This document shows positions 27,162 to 37,013 of a stretch of 56,790 nt of DNA, piece after piece; positions within the stretch are counted from its first letter, which is position 1, and every line of letters starts with the position of its first letter. The translations under genes and the position numbers were made by a program. Origin of the DNA: Alphaproteobacteria bacterium (lineage in GTDB: Bacteria; Pseudomonadota; Alphaproteobacteria; Geminicoccales; Geminicoccaceae). The notes under the pieces were generated by a model. That model was not told where the DNA came from and did not search any database. It saw only the letters and a program-made list of their open reading frames with translations. Location of the stretch: contig JALUAG010000043.1 of the NCBI GenBank assembly GCA_027045875.1, positions 1 to 56,790 on the forward strand. The letters are read 5' to 3'.

Positions 27162-28619
27162 TCAGGGATCGAGCGCCCGCACCACCTCCTCGGTGATCTT
27201 CTTGGCGTCCCCGAACAGCATCATCGTGTTGTCCCGGTAGAAGAGCGGGTTGTCGATGCCGGCGTAGCCCGGTGCCAGGGACCGCTTGACGAAGAACACC
27301 GCCTTGGCCTTCTCGACGTCGAGGATCGGCATGCCGTAGATGGGCGAATCCGCATCCTCCTTGGCCGAGGGATTGGTGATGTCGTTGGCGCCGATCACGT
27401 AGGCGGCATCGGCGGTCTGGAACTCGTTGTTGATCTCCTCGAGCTCGAACACGACGTCGTAGGGGATGTTGGCCTCGGCCAGCAGCACGTTCATGTGCCC
27501 GGGCATGCGTCCGGCCACGGGATGGATGGCGAACTTGACCTCCACCCCCTTCTTGGTGAGGGCGTCGTAGAGCTCCCGCACCGCGTGCTGGGCCTGGGCC
27601 ACCGCCATGCCGTAGCCGGGAACGATGATCACCTTCTGGGCGTTCTCCATGATGAAGGCGGCATCCTCCGGCGAGCCCGCCTTGGCCACCTTCTCGCCCT
27701 CCTCGGCGGCGGCCGCGCCGGTCTCGCCGAAGCCGCCCAGGATCACCGAGACGAAGGAGCGGTTCATCGCCCTGCACATGATGTAGGAGAGGATGGCGCC
27801 CGAGGAGCCCACCAGCGCGCCGGTGATGATCAGCATCGGGTTGTTGAGGGTGAAGCCGATGCCGGCCGCCGCCCAGCCCGAGTAGCTGTTGAGCATCGAG
27901 ATCACCACCGGCATGTCGGCGCCGCCGATGGGGATGATCAGCAGCACGCCGAGGGCGAAGGCGAGGAGCGTCATCAGCAGGAAGACGAAGCCGCTCTCGG
28001 TGCCCATGAAGACGAGCAGCAGCAGGACGATGCCGGCGCCGATGGCGAGGTTGATGACGTGGCGCGCGGGCAGGAGGATGGGCTTGCTGCTCATGAACAG
28101 GCGGAAGACCGCGAGGACCGGCTCCGGGATCTTCTCCTCGATGTGCTTCGGGAAGCGCGCCTGCAGCTTGCCCCAGGCGATGACCGAGCCGGTGAAGGTG
28201 ACGGCGCCGATGATGGTGCCCAGCCCCATCTCGAGCAGCGAGGCGGTCTTGATGCTGCCGTTCTTGACGATGTGATAGGCCTCGGGATCGAGGAGGGCGG
28301 CGCTGGCCACGAATACCGCCGCGAGACCGACCAGCGAGTGGAAGGCGGCGACGAGCTGGGGCATCGCCGTCATCTGGATGCGCTGGGCGATCATGAAGCC
28401 GACCCCGCCGCCGGCGGCGATGCCGACCAGGATCAGCAGGTAGGTGCCGACCGAGGGCGCCGGCAGCACGAGCAGCGTCACGACGACGGCCAGTGCCATG
28501 CCGGCCATGCCGTAGACGTTGCCCTGGCGGGCGGTGCTCGGGTGCGACAGGCCGCGGAGTGCGAGAATGAAGCAGACGGCGGCGACCAGATAGCCGAGGG
28601 CGGCGAGATTGGCAGTCAT
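27162..28619 (-). CDS. pntB: NAD(P) transhydrogenase subunit beta
   Basis: This 485-residue inner-membrane subunit carries the proton channel and the NADP(H)-binding domain. The N-terminal two thirds are hydrophobic helices, including GGGVGFMIAQRIQMTAMPQL and GGADMPVVISMLNSYSGWAA. The C-terminal domain has VIIVPGYGMAVAQAQHAVRE, HPVAGRMPGHMNVLLAEAN and GANDITNPSA. Proton motive force drives hydride transfer from NADH to NADP+. It follows pntA2 by 13 nt in a three-gene transhydrogenase operon. Confidence 0.96.
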   Translation of the reverse strand: MTANLAALGYLVAAVCFILALRGLSHPSTARQGNVYGMAGMALAVVVTLLVLPAPSVGTYLLILVGIAAGGGVGFMIAQRIQMTAMPQLVAAFHSLVGLAAVFVASAALLDPEAYHIVKNGSIKTASLLEMGLGTIIGAVTFTGSVIAWGKLQARFPKHIEEKIPEPVLAVFRLFMSSKPILLPARHVINLAIGAGIVLLLLVFMGTESGFVFLLMTLLAFALGVLLIIPIGGADMPVVISMLNSYSGWAAAGIGFTLNNPMLIITGALVGSSGAILSYIMCRAMNRSFVSVILGGFGETGAAAAEEGEKVAKAGSPEDAAFIMENAQKVIIVPGYGMAVAQAQHAVRELYDALTKKGVEVKFAIHPVAGRMPGHMNVLLAEANIPYDVVFELEEINNEFQTADAAYVIGANDITNPSAKEDADSPIYGMPILDVEKAKAVFFVKRSLAPGYAGIDNPLFYRDNTMMLFGDAKKITEEVVRALDP

Positions 28620-28632
28620 CGTCGGCGCCCCC

Positions 28633-28923
28633 TCAGCCGCGCTTCTTGAACATGGCGAGCATGCGCTGGGTGACGGCGAAGCCGCCGAAGATGTTCACCG
28701 AGGCGAGGATCACGCCGAGAAAGCCGAACACCAGAGCCGCCCAGGAACCGCCGGCACCGGTGGCGATCAGGGCGCCGACCACGATCACGCTGGAGATGGC
28801 GTTGGTGACCGACATCAGCGGCGTGTGCAGGGCCGGGGTCACCGACCACACCACGTAATAGCCGACGAAGATGGCGAGTACGAAGATGATCAGATTGATG
28901 ACGCCGGGATCGACGGTTTCCAT
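28633..28923 (-). CDS. pntAB: NAD(P) transhydrogenase subunit alpha part 2
   Basis: This 96-residue membrane piece of the alpha subunit has three hydrophobic helices: [39 protein letters not shown] and [20 protein letters not shown]. It ends with [13 protein letters not shown]. In E. coli this segment is part of PntA. A separate gene is the form known from Rhodospirillum rubrum and many other Alphaproteobacteria. It lies 15 nt after the alpha-1 gene. Confidence 0.95.
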   Translation of the reverse strand: METVDPGVINLIIFVLAIFVGYYVVWSVTPALHTPLMSVTNAISSVIVVGALIATGAGGSWAALVFGFLGVILASVNIFGGFAVTQRMLAMFKKRG

Positions 28924-28938
28924 GGTTCCTTCTCCGGC

Positions 28939-30060
28939 TCAGCTCTGGAAGTTCGGGTGCACGATCCGGCCGTCGCGGGTCAGAAGCGTGCCCTGGATCA
29001 GCTCGTCTTCGAGATCGATCTCCACGCCTTCCGCATCCTTCTTCGCAACGAGCGCGAGGAAGTTGTTGAGATTGCGGGCATAGAGCAGCGAGGCCGTGGG
29101 TGCCACCCGCGACGGCACGTTGCGCGGGCCGAGGATCGTCACCCCGTCCGCCTCCACCGTCTCGCCGGGCCGGCTGCCCTCGATGTTGCCGCCGCTCTCT
29201 ACCGCCAGATCGAGGAGCACCGAGCCGGGCTTCATGGAGGCTACCATCGCCGCGGTGATGATGCGGGGCGCCTCGCGGCCCGGGATCTGGGCGGTGGTGA
29301 CGACGATGTCCTGGCCCTTGATGTGCTCGGCGACGATCTCCGCCTGCTTGGCCTGCTCCTCGGGGGTGAGGGGACGGGCGTAGCCGCCCGCCGTCGCCGC
29401 ATCCTCGGGAATGAAGCCGACGAACTTGGCGCCCAGGCTCTCGATCTCGTGGCGGGCGGCCGGCCGCACGTCGGTGGCGGTGACCACCGCCCCCATGCGC
29501 CGGGCGGTGGCGATGGCCTGCAGGCCGGCGACGCCGGCGCCGACCACGAACACCTTGGCCGGGGTCACGGTGCCGGCAGCGGTCATCATCATCGGCACCA
29601 CCCGCCGGTAGGCCTCCATCGCCTCCAGCATCGCCCGGTAGCCCGCGAGATTGGCCTGGCTCGACAGCACGTCCATGGCCTGGGCGCGGGTGGTGCGGGG
29701 CAGCAGTTCGAGGGCGAAGGCGATCACCCCCTTCTCGGCATAGGCCGCCACCTGTTCCCGGTTCATGTAGGGGTCGAGCATGCCCACCAGCACCTGCCCC
29801 TCGCGGAGCCGCGCCATCTCCTCCTCGAGGGGCCGCTGGACCTTGAGCAGGATGTCGGCGGCGGCGCAGATCTCGCCCGGATCGTCGAGCAGGGTGGCGC
29901 CGGCCGCCTCGAAGGCCGCGTCGGTGATCATCGAGCCGGCGCCGGCCCCGCGCTCCACCAGCACTTCGTGGCCGTCGCTCCGGTAGCGCCTGACGGTATC
30001 CGGCGAGGCGGCGACCCGATCCTCCGGCTCGCGCCGTTCCTTGAGCACACCGATCTTCAT
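28939..30060 (-). CDS. pntAA: NAD(P) transhydrogenase subunit alpha part 1
   Basis: This 373-residue soluble NAD(H)-binding part of the transhydrogenase opens with MKIGVLKERREPEDRVAASP and contains KVFVVGAGVAGLQAIATARR (Rossmann loop), VTATDVRPAARHEIESLGAK and VTTAQIPGREAP. It binds NADH at the membrane surface and passes hydride to the PntB domain. It is the first gene of the pnt operon. The gap upstream to the oxidoreductase gene is 111 nt and probably holds its promoter. Confidence 0.95.
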   Translation of the reverse strand: MKIGVLKERREPEDRVAASPDTVRRYRSDGHEVLVERGAGAGSMITDAAFEAAGATLLDDPGEICAAADILLKVQRPLEEEMARLREGQVLVGMLDPYMNREQVAAYAEKGVIAFALELLPRTTRAQAMDVLSSQANLAGYRAMLEAMEAYRRVVPMMMTAAGTVTPAKVFVVGAGVAGLQAIATARRMGAVVTATDVRPAARHEIESLGAKFVGFIPEDAATAGGYARPLTPEEQAKQAEIVAEHIKGQDIVVTTAQIPGREAPRIITAAMVASMKPGSVLLDLAVESGGNIEGSRPGETVEADGVTILGPRNVPSRVAPTASLLYARNLNNFLALVAKKDAEGVEIDLEDELIQGTLLTRDGRIVHPNFQS

Positions 30061-30171
30061 GGTTCGGGCGGACTCCCTCGTCTCGTGCCGATGCGGCGAC
30101 CCCGCCTCCGTTTAGGGAAAGTTCCGCGGCGGCGCAATGCGACGTTTAGGTAGGGATTCTCCGCCCGAGGA

Positions 30172-33100
30172 TCACTCGGCTGCCCGCAGTCCGGCCTCGC
30201 CGCCGCGCAACCGGGAGAGGAGCGCCTCCCGTTCGCGTTCGTACTCACGGATGGAGGCCTCCTTGACGTGGCCGAAGCCGCGGATGCGTTCCGGAAGCCG
30301 GGCGAGGTCCACCGCGAGGGGCAGGATCTCGCGGTCGAGCCGCGCCGACAGCTCCTCGAGCAGCGCCTCGTATTCCCGCAGGAGCGCCCGCTCCCGCCGC
30401 CGCTCGCGGGTGTGGCCGAAGGGATCGAAGGGGGTGCCCCGCAGCCCCCTGAGGCGCGCCAGCAGGCGGAAGGCGTGCATCACCCAGGGGCCGTAGCGCG
30501 CCTTCTGCAGCCGGCCGGTGCGCGGATCGCGGGAGGCCAGAAGCGGCGGCGCGAGATGGAACTCGAGCTTCTTCCAGCCCTCGAACTCCTCCTCGAGGCG
30601 GCGCAGGAAATCGCCCTCGGCATAGAGGCGCGCCACCTCGTACTCGTCCTTGTAGGCCATGAGCCGGTAGAGGCTGCGCGCCACCGCCTCGGCGAGCGCG
30701 GTGCTGCCGGGCGCCACCCGCTGCTCCCGCTCGCGCACGGCGGCGACGCGCGCCCGGTAGCGTTCGGCATAGGCGGCGTTCTGATAGGCCTCGAGGCGCC
30801 GCGCGCGATCGGCGATCAGGGAGTCGAGGTCGTGGGGCGGCGCTTCGCGCGCCGTCGCGCGGCCGAGCACCGCCTCCACCGCCTTCGGATCGTGGGCCGC
30901 ACGGCGCCCCCAGAGGAAGGCCTGGCGGTTGAATTCCACCGCGACCCCGTTGATCTCCACCGCCCGCAGGATGGCCTCGGCGGAGAGCGGCAGCAGCCCC
31001 TTCTGCCAGGCGTAGCCGACGAGGAACAGATTGGCGCCGATGGCATCGCCCAGGAGTGCGCGGGCGAGGCGCGTCGCCTCGACGAAGTCCACCGCCCCCT
31101 CGCCGGCGGCCTCGAGGAGGCTCGCGCGCAGCGCCGCACCCGGCAGGCGGAATTCGGGATCGCGGGTGAAGTCGCCGGTGATCACCTCCTCGGTGTTGAC
31201 CACGAGACGGGTCCGACCCCGGGCCACCGTCGGCAGCGCGACCCGGCCGGCGGCGACCACCATGTCGCAACCGAGCAGCAGGTCGGCGCCGCCCACCGCC
31301 ACCCGCGGTGCGCCGGTTTCCTCCGGGCGGCGGGCGATCTTGAGGAAGGAGACGACGGCGCCCCCCTTCTGGGCGAGACCGATCATGTCGAGGGCGGCCA
31401 CGCCCTTGCCTTCGAGATGCGCGGCCATGCCGAGAAGGGCGGCCACCGTGACCACGCCCGTGCCGCCGATGCCGGTGACGACGACGGCATAGGGCGAATC
31501 GAGCGACGGCAGCCTGGGCTCGGGCAGGGCCGGGAAGGGGAGCTCGCGGGTTCCCGAGGCGCGCCGTCGCGGCCGCCCGCCGCGGACGGTGACGAAGCTC
31601 GGGCAGAAACCCTCGATGCAGGAGAAGTCCTTGTTGCAGGCGCTCTGATCGATGCGCCGCTTGCGCCCGAGCGGGGTCTCGGAGGGCAGGATGGCGACGC
31701 AGTTGGACTGGACGCCGCAGTCGCCGCAGCCCTCGCACACCTCCTCGTTGATGAACACCCGCACCGGCGGATCGGGCATGAGGCCGCGCTTGCGGCGGCG
31801 ACGCTTCTCGGCGGCGCAGGTCTGGTCATAGATGATGGCAGTGACGCCCGGCACCTCGCGCAGCCGGCGCTGCACCTCGTCGAGCTCGTCGCGGTGATGA
31901 ACGCGGACGCCGCGGGGGAAATCGACGCCGATCGGATACTTCTCCGGCTCGTCGGTGACGACCGCGATCTCGGCCACCCCCTCGGCCTCGAGCAGCCGGG
32001 CGATGCGGGGCACGGTGAGGTTGCCGATCTCCATCTTCTGGCCGCCGGTCATCGCCACCGCGTCGTTGTAGAGGATCTTGAAGGTGATGTTGGCCCCCGC
32101 CGCCACCGCCGCCCGCACGGCGAGCGACCCCGAATGGTAGAAGGTGCCGTCGCCCACGTTCTGGAACACGTGCGGGCAGGTGGAGAAGGGGGCCTGACCC
32201 AGCCAGGAGGCGCCCTCGCCGCCCATCTGGGTGAAGGTGGCGGTATCGCGGTCCATCCACTGGACCATGAAGTGGCAGCCGATGCCGGCCACTGCCCGCG
32301 AGCCCTCGGGCACCTTCGTCGAACGGTTGTGCGGGCAGCCGGCACAGAAGTAGGGCAGGCGCACGGCCGGCGGCTGGCGCGTTGCGTGCTCCCGCTCGAT
32401 CCGGTCGAGCGCCTCCACCCGCGCCCGCAGCGCACGGTCGCCGCCGAGTTCGGCCAGCCGGCGGCCGAGCTCGCGGGCGATGAGGTTGATGGTGAGCGCC
32501 CCGTGGGAGGGGAACAGCGGCGCGCCGTGCTCGTCCCGCTTGCCGACGATCCGTGGCCGGTGCTCGCTGCCATAGAGCAGGGTCTTGATCTGGTCCTCGA
32601 CCAGCGGGCGCTTCTCCTCGATCACCATCACCCGCTCGACGCCGGTGAGCGCCCGCTCGAGCATCACCGGCTCCAGGGGGAAGGTCATGCCGACCTTGTA
32701 GATGCGCAGACCGAGCCCGGCCACACGCGCGGCATCCAGTCCGAGAAGGTCGAGGGCGGCCAGGAGGTCCATCCAGGACTTGCCGGTGGTGACCACCGCG
32801 AGCTTCGGATCCGGCGCGTCGATCACGATCCGGTCGATGCCGTTGGCGCGCGCGAAGGCGCGGGCGGCTTCCAGCTTGTGGAGGTGCAGCCGCGCCTCCT
32901 GCGCGAGCGCCATGCTGGGGCCGATGCCGTGGTCGGGCCAGCGGATGTGGAGCCCGTCGGGCGGCGGCGTGTAGTCGTCGGGAAGGCGGATCGCGGGGTG
33001 GTCCGGCGCCACCGCCACCGAGGCCGTGCTCTCCACCGTGTCGTGGACGCATTTGAGGGCCACCCAGGCGCCGGAGAAGCGGGACATCGCGATCCCGAGC

Positions 33101-33654
33101 AGCCCGTATTCGAGGATCTCGGCTACCCCCGAGGGATTGAGCACCGGCACCATGGCGTCCACCATGGCGTACTCGGACTGGTGCGCGGTGGTGCTGCTCT
33201 CGCAGAGGTGATCGTCACCGAGCAGCATCAGCACCCCGCCGAGGGGGGCGGTGCCGAAGAGATTGCCGTGGCGCACGGCGTCGCCCGAGCGGTCGACCCC
33301 CGGCCCCTTGGCGTACCAGATGGCGAACACACCATCGTAGCGGCTCTCGCCGAACAGCCCCACCTGCTGGGTCCCCTGGCAGGCGGTGGCGGCGAGATCC
33401 TCGTTGACGCCGGGACGATGGACGATCTCGTGCGCCTCGAGGAGCGCCTTCGCCCGCTGGAGCTCCTGGTCGTAGGCGCCGAGCGGCGATCCCCGGTATC
33501 CCGTGACGTAGCCGGCGGTGTTGTGGCCGGCGGCGAGGTCGCGACGCCGCTGTTCGAGCGGCAGGCGCACGAGGGCCTGCACCCCGGTCATGAAGACGCG
33601 ACCCCGCTCGAGGCGGTACTTGTCGTCGAGGGTCACATCCAGGAGGTCCGCCAC
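30172..33654 (-). CDS. Indolepyruvate:ferredoxin oxidoreductase, fused form
   Basis: This 1160-residue protein oxidatively decarboxylates aryl- or branched-chain 2-oxoacids to acyl-CoA with ferredoxin. It combines all parts in one chain. The N-terminal part has YVTGYRGSPLGAYDQEL and GVNEDLAATACQGTQQ. The thiamine-diphosphate part (about 440-560) has YFCAGCPHN and GIGCHFMVQWMDRDT. A ferredoxin-like segment (about 635-690) has CEGCGDCGVQSNCVA. The gamma-type domain (about 720-920) has VVTGIGGTGVVTVAALLGMA. The fused type is typical of aerobic Proteobacteria and differs from the two-gene archaeal IorAB. Confidence 0.9.
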   Translation of the reverse strand: MADLLDVTLDDKYRLERGRVFMTGVQALVRLPLEQRRRDLAAGHNTAGYVTGYRGSPLGAYDQELQRAKALLEAHEIVHRPGVNEDLAATACQGTQQVGLFGESRYDGVFAIWYAKGPGVDRSGDAVRHGNLFGTAPLGGVLMLLGDDHLCESSTTAHQSEYAMVDAMVPVLNPSGVAEILEYGLLGIAMSRFSGAWVALKCVHDTVESTASVAVAPDHPAIRLPDDYTPPPDGLHIRWPDHGIGPSMALAQEARLHLHKLEAARAFARANGIDRIVIDAPDPKLAVVTTGKSWMDLLAALDLLGLDAARVAGLGLRIYKVGMTFPLEPVMLERALTGVERVMVIEEKRPLVEDQIKTLLYGSEHRPRIVGKRDEHGAPLFPSHGALTINLIARELGRRLAELGGDRALRARVEALDRIEREHATRQPPAVRLPYFCAGCPHNRSTKVPEGSRAVAGIGCHFMVQWMDRDTATFTQMGGEGASWLGQAPFSTCPHVFQNVGDGTFYHSGSLAVRAAVAAGANITFKILYNDAVAMTGGQKMEIGNLTVPRIARLLEAEGVAEIAVVTDEPEKYPIGVDFPRGVRVHHRDELDEVQRRLREVPGVTAIIYDQTCAAEKRRRRKRGLMPDPPVRVFINEEVCEGCGDCGVQSNCVAILPSETPLGRKRRIDQSACNKDFSCIEGFCPSFVTVRGGRPRRRASGTRELPFPALPEPRLPSLDSPYAVVVTGIGGTGVVTVAALLGMAAHLEGKGVAALDMIGLAQKGGAVVSFLKIARRPEETGAPRVAVGGADLLLGCDMVVAAGRVALPTVARGRTRLVVNTEEVITGDFTRDPEFRLPGAALRASLLEAAGEGAVDFVEATRLARALLGDAIGANLFLVGYAWQKGLLPLSAEAILRAVEINGVAVEFNRQAFLWGRRAAHDPKAVEAVLGRATAREAPPHDLDSLIADRARRLEAYQNAAYAERYRARVAAVREREQRVAPGSTALAEAVARSLYRLMAYKDEYEVARLYAEGDFLRRLEEEFEGWKKLEFHLAPPLLASRDPRTGRLQKARYGPWVMHAFRLLARLRGLRGTPFDPFGHTRERRRERALLREYEALLEELSARLDREILPLAVDLARLPERIRGFGHVKEASIREYEREREALLSRLRGGEAGLRAAE

Positions 33655-33793
33655 CGCTTCCGCTCCCCGGCTCTCTTCGCGATGACCTAGCAGATGACGG
33701 CGGCGGCTGTCAGGTCAAGCGACCGTGCGCGGGCTTGAGGGGCGGGCGTCCCTCGCCTAGGAACGGCCCGCTCCGCCAGGGCAGGAGGAGGTG

Positions 33794-34669
33794 ATGGACG
33801 TACCGCGCGCGATCGGTGGTCTGCGGGAGATCGCGGACCGGTTCGAGGGCTACATCATCGACCAGTGGGGGGTGATGCACGACGGGCGGGCCCTGTTCCC
33901 CGGCGTGCGCGAGGTCTTCCGCGAGCTGAAGGCACGCGGCCGGCGGATCGTGCTGCTGTCGAACTCCGGCCGGCGGGCGGCCGTCAACGACGCGCGGCTC
34001 ATGGAGATGGGGCTGGATCCCGCCCTCGTCGACGGTTCGGTCACCTCCGGCGAGGTCACCTGGCAGGCGCTGGCGCGGCGGGCGGAGCCGCCCTTTTCCC
34101 GTCTCGGCCGCCGCTGCTTCCTGCTCACCCGTTTCGGGGACATGGCGGTGGTGGAGGGGCTCGATCTCGAGCTCGTCGAGGACGTGGCCGAAGCCGATTT
34201 CCTGCTGATCACCGGCGTCGACAGTCCCGACAGGACCCTCGAGGACTATCTGCCGATCGTCGAACGGGCGGCCGAGCGGCGGATCCCGGCCATCTGCTCC
34301 AACCCCGACATCGTGGCGCCGGTGGCGGGCCGGCTCGCCCTGGCGCCGGGCGCGGTGGCCCGGAAATACGAGGAACTCGGCGGGCCGGTGACCTACATCG
34401 GCAAGCCGAACCCCCGCATCTACCGGGCCTGCCTCGCCCTCCTCGACGGAATCCCGCGCGACCGCATCCTGGCGATCGGCGATTCCCTGGCCCACGACAT
34501 CCGCGGGGCGCACGATGCCGGCCTCGCCTCCTGCTTCGTCACATCGGGCGTGCACCGCGAGGAGCTGCCGGCGGATCTGCCGGAACCCGAGCTCCTCGCG
34601 CGGGTCCGGGAACTGGCCTCGGCCCACGGCGCGGTGCCGGAGTTCGTCATCCGCCGTCTGTGCTGGTGA
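33794..34669 (+). CDS. HAD class IIA hydrolase (TIGR01459 type)
   Basis: This 291-residue hydrolase has the variant first motif YIIDQWGVMHDGRALFPGV, the motif LLSNSGRRAAVN, the class IIA cap (about 80-190), and GKPNPRIYRACLALLDGIP followed by LAIGDSLAHDIRGAHDAGLA. Class IIA members include NagD and phosphoglycolate phosphatases, and the substrate of this subfamily is not established. The adjacent GTG 33791 is an alternative start; ATG 33794 follows GCAGGAGGAGG. It converges with the dehydrogenase gene, overlapping tail to tail by 23 nt. Confidence 0.88.
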   Translation: MDVPRAIGGLREIADRFEGYIIDQWGVMHDGRALFPGVREVFRELKARGRRIVLLSNSGRRAAVNDARLMEMGLDPALVDGSVTSGEVTWQALARRAEPPFSRLGRRCFLLTRFGDMAVVEGLDLELVEDVAEADFLLITGVDSPDRTLEDYLPIVERAAERRIPAICSNPDIVAPVAGRLALAPGAVARKYEELGGPVTYIGKPNPRIYRACLALLDGIPRDRILAIGDSLAHDIRGAHDAGLASCFVTSGVHREELPADLPEPELLARVRELASAHGAVPEFVIRRLCW

Positions 34670-35585
34670 GGACCTGCCTGACATTCGCCGCCGTCACGCG
34701 CGAGACCCGGAGGTTGCTCTCCTCGGTGATGCCGGCGATGTGCGGCGTGAGCAGCAGATTGGGGAGACCGCGGAACCGCGCCGCCGCCGCTGCCGAAAGC
34801 GGCTCCTCCTCGAACACGTCGAGCGCCGCCCCGGCGAGCCTTCCCTCCCGCAGGGCCGCCGCCAGCGCCGCCTCGTCCAGGATACCGCCGCGGGCGGCGT
34901 TGACGAGCACCGCCCCCCGCTTCATGCGCGCGATCCGGGAGGCGTCCATGAGACCGCGGGTTTCGGGGGTGAGGGGGAGGTGGAGGGAGAGCAGGTCGGC
35001 CTCCGCCAGGAGCGCCTCGAGGCTGCGTCGCCCCACGCCGCGCCAGGAGGGATCCGCCGGCGGCAGGTAGGGGTCGTGGGCGATCACCCGCATCTCGAAG
35101 GCGATCGCCCGGCGGGCCACCGCGCGGGCGGTCCGCCCGAACCCCAGGAGACCGAGCGCCTTTCCGGCGAGCTCGCGGCCGACGAACTCCGGTCGCGGCC
35201 ATTCCCCCGCCAGCATCCGCGTCGTGGCGGCGGTGAGATTGCGCAGCAGCAGGAGGGCAGTGCCGATCACGTATTCCGCCACCGCCACATCGTTGGCCCC
35301 GGTGGCCGGACGGACGGCGATCCCCCGCTCCCGGCAGGCCTCGAGATCGATGTTGTCGAGCCCGACGCCGAGCCGGCCGATCACCCGCAGCCGCGGTCCG
35401 GCGTCCAGGAGCGCCCGGTCGACGCGGGTGCGGTTGCGCACCACGAGCGCCCGGGCATCGCCGAGGGCGGCCGCGAGATCGGCGGGCCGGTGGGCGAGGC
35501 CGGGATCGTAGAGGACGGCGAAATCGGCGGCGAGTTCGGCCACCACGTCCTCGTCCATGAACTCGCTGATCACGATCTCGGCCAC
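34647..35585 (-). CDS. D-isomer-specific 2-hydroxyacid dehydrogenase
   Basis: This 312-residue NAD-dependent dehydrogenase has the nucleotide loop LGLLGFGRTARAVARRAI, the motif LHLPLTPETRGLMD, the catalytic Arg in NAARGGILDEAALA, Glu in LDVFEEEPL and His in LTPHIAGITEES. It reduces or oxidises a 2-hydroxyacid such as phosphoglycerate, glyoxylate or hydroxypyruvate. No ACT domain is present, so it is not a full-length SerA. GTG 35585 preceded by GGGAGGGA is chosen over a longer frame reaching 35777, which crosses a terminator-like hairpin. Confidence 0.88.
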   Translation of the reverse strand: MAEIVISEFMDEDVVAELAADFAVLYDPGLAHRPADLAAALGDARALVVRNRTRVDRALLDAGPRLRVIGRLGVGLDNIDLEACRERGIAVRPATGANDVAVAEYVIGTALLLLRNLTAATTRMLAGEWPRPEFVGRELAGKALGLLGFGRTARAVARRAIAFEMRVIAHDPYLPPADPSWRGVGRRSLEALLAEADLLSLHLPLTPETRGLMDASRIARMKRGAVLVNAARGGILDEAALAAALREGRLAGAALDVFEEEPLSAAAAARFRGLPNLLLTPHIAGITEESNLRVSRVTAANVRQVLTSTDGG

Positions 35586-35642
35586 GGCGTCCCTCCCGGT
35601 GCGCACCAGTGCAGCGGAAGGGTTCGGAGGACGCAAGGGAAA

Positions 35643-35666
35643 GGCGGCTTCCCGGAGGAAGCCGCC
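35643..35666 (-). terminator. Rho-independent terminator after the aminotransferase gene
   Basis: On the minus strand GGCGGCTTCC, loop TCCG and GGAAGCCGCC form a perfect 10-bp stem followed by TTTCCCTT. It lies about 170 nt beyond the aminotransferase stop and 57 nt before the dehydrogenase start, so it separates the two same-strand genes. Confidence 0.7.
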
Positions 35667-35834
35667 GTCACCATCGGCCAGGGAGGGAAGGGAAACTCGC
35701 TTCAGCCGGACGATGCTCGATCCGTCCTTGCTGCGCTGCAGAAAAGCTAGTCGGAAAGCGGGTCCCGGAGAAGCCACAGTTGCGGGAGGCAGCCATGCGC
35801 GGAACGCATGGCTGGCGGCGCCCGATCCGTTCCC

Positions 35835-37013
35835 TCAGAGGCGGTCGAGGAGAACCGACAGCCGGTCGAGGGCCGCCGTCAGCCGCTCGGTGGCGATCGC
35901 GAAACAGAGGCGGATGTGGTCCTCGTTGCCGGCGCCGAAGGTATAGCCGGCGGCGAGCCCCACCCGCGCCTCGCGCACCGCGCGGCGGCAGAAGGCGAGA
36001 CCGTCGCCGATGCCCTCGATGCGCGGAAAGGCGTAGAAGGCGCCCTCCGGCGGCAGCAAGGTGACGCGCGGATGGCCGCCCAGCCGCTCGACGACCAGAT
36101 CGCGGTTGCGCCGGCAGCGCTCGCGGAACGCGCGTACGAAGGGCTCGCCCTCGGTGAGGGCGGCGATGCCGCCGTACTGGGCGAAGGCGGTGGCGCCGGT
36201 GTTGTTGCATTCGGCCAGCACCGCCATGGGTTCGGCGAGGGATCTCGGCGTGATCATCCAGCCCAGCCGCCAGCCGGTCATCGCCCAGGCCTTGGAGAAG
36301 CCGTTGAGGACGAACACCGGCTCCTCCTCGTCGGCGAGCTCCAGGAACGAGGGTGCCGGGTCCTCGGGTCCGAAGAGGTTGCGGTGGTAGACCTCGTCGC
36401 TGATGAGCGCGAGGCCGTGGCGGCGGCAGAGGTCGAGCACCGCCGCCTGCTCCTCCCGGGACATCACCCAGCCGGTCGGGTTGGAGGGCGAGTTGACGTA
36501 GACGGCGCGCGTTTTCGGGCCGATGGCGGCGGCCAGCTTGCCGATGTCGAGCCGCCAGCGCTCCGGTCCCTCCTCGAGCCGCACCTCCACCGGAACCGCC
36601 CCCAGGATCTCCGCCACGGTGCGGATGTTGGGCCAGTAGGGAGAGACCAGCAGGATCTCGTCGCCCCGCTCGAGCACGCATTGTCCGGCGATCATCACCG
36701 ACAGCATGGTGGAACCGGGCACGGTGATGCGGTCCGGGTGGAGCTCGATGCCGTAGAGGCGGCGGTGATACGCCGCGAGCGCCTCGCGCAACGGCCGGTG
36801 GCCGCGGGAATAGGAGTAGAAGGTCCGGCCCGCGTCGAGCGCCCTTTTTGCCGCCTCGCGGATGAAGTCGGGCGTCACGATGTCGCTCTCGCCGAACCAC
36901 AGCGGCACCACCTCCGGATCGTCCAGCGCCTCGAGCGCCACCTTGGCGATGCCCGAGAGTTCGAGCGCCGCGATATCGGGGCGGATCGCGCCCCGCCGTC
37001 CGCCGTCCTTCAC
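35835..37013 (-). CDS. PLP-dependent class I aminotransferase
   Basis: This 392-residue fold-type I aminotransferase has YVNSPSNPTGWVMS, SDEVYHRNLF, the Schiff-base lysine in NGFSKAWAMTGWRLGWM (about 240) and a C-terminal FGAGNEDHIRLCFA with the carboxylate-binding Arg. It transfers an amino group between an amino acid and a 2-oxoacid. It resembles the aspartate/aromatic aminotransferase AspC/AatA group, but the substrate is uncertain. The GTG start at 37013 overlaps the stop of the TusA-like gene by 4 nt. Confidence 0.9.
   Translation of the reverse strand: MKDGGRRGAIRPDIAALELSGIAKVALEALDDPEVVPLWFGESDIVTPDFIREAAKRALDAGRTFYSYSRGHRPLREALAAYHRRLYGIELHPDRITVPGSTMLSVMIAGQCVLERGDEILLVSPYWPNIRTVAEILGAVPVEVRLEEGPERWRLDIGKLAAAIGPKTRAVYVNSPSNPTGWVMSREEQAAVLDLCRRHGLALISDEVYHRNLFGPEDPAPSFLELADEEEPVFVLNGFSKAWAMTGWRLGWMITPRSLAEPMAVLAECNNTGATAFAQYGGIAALTEGEPFVRAFRERCRRNRDLVVERLGGHPRVTLLPPEGAFYAFPRIEGIGDGLAFCRRAVREARVGLAAGYTFGAGNEDHIRLCFAIATERLTAALDRLSVLLDRL

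Noticed and set aside
30268-33690. 1140-residue plus-strand open frame
   Set aside because: Mirror frame of the indolepyruvate oxidoreductase gene in GC-rich DNA; composition is low-complexity Gly, His, Arg, Glu and no motif is present.
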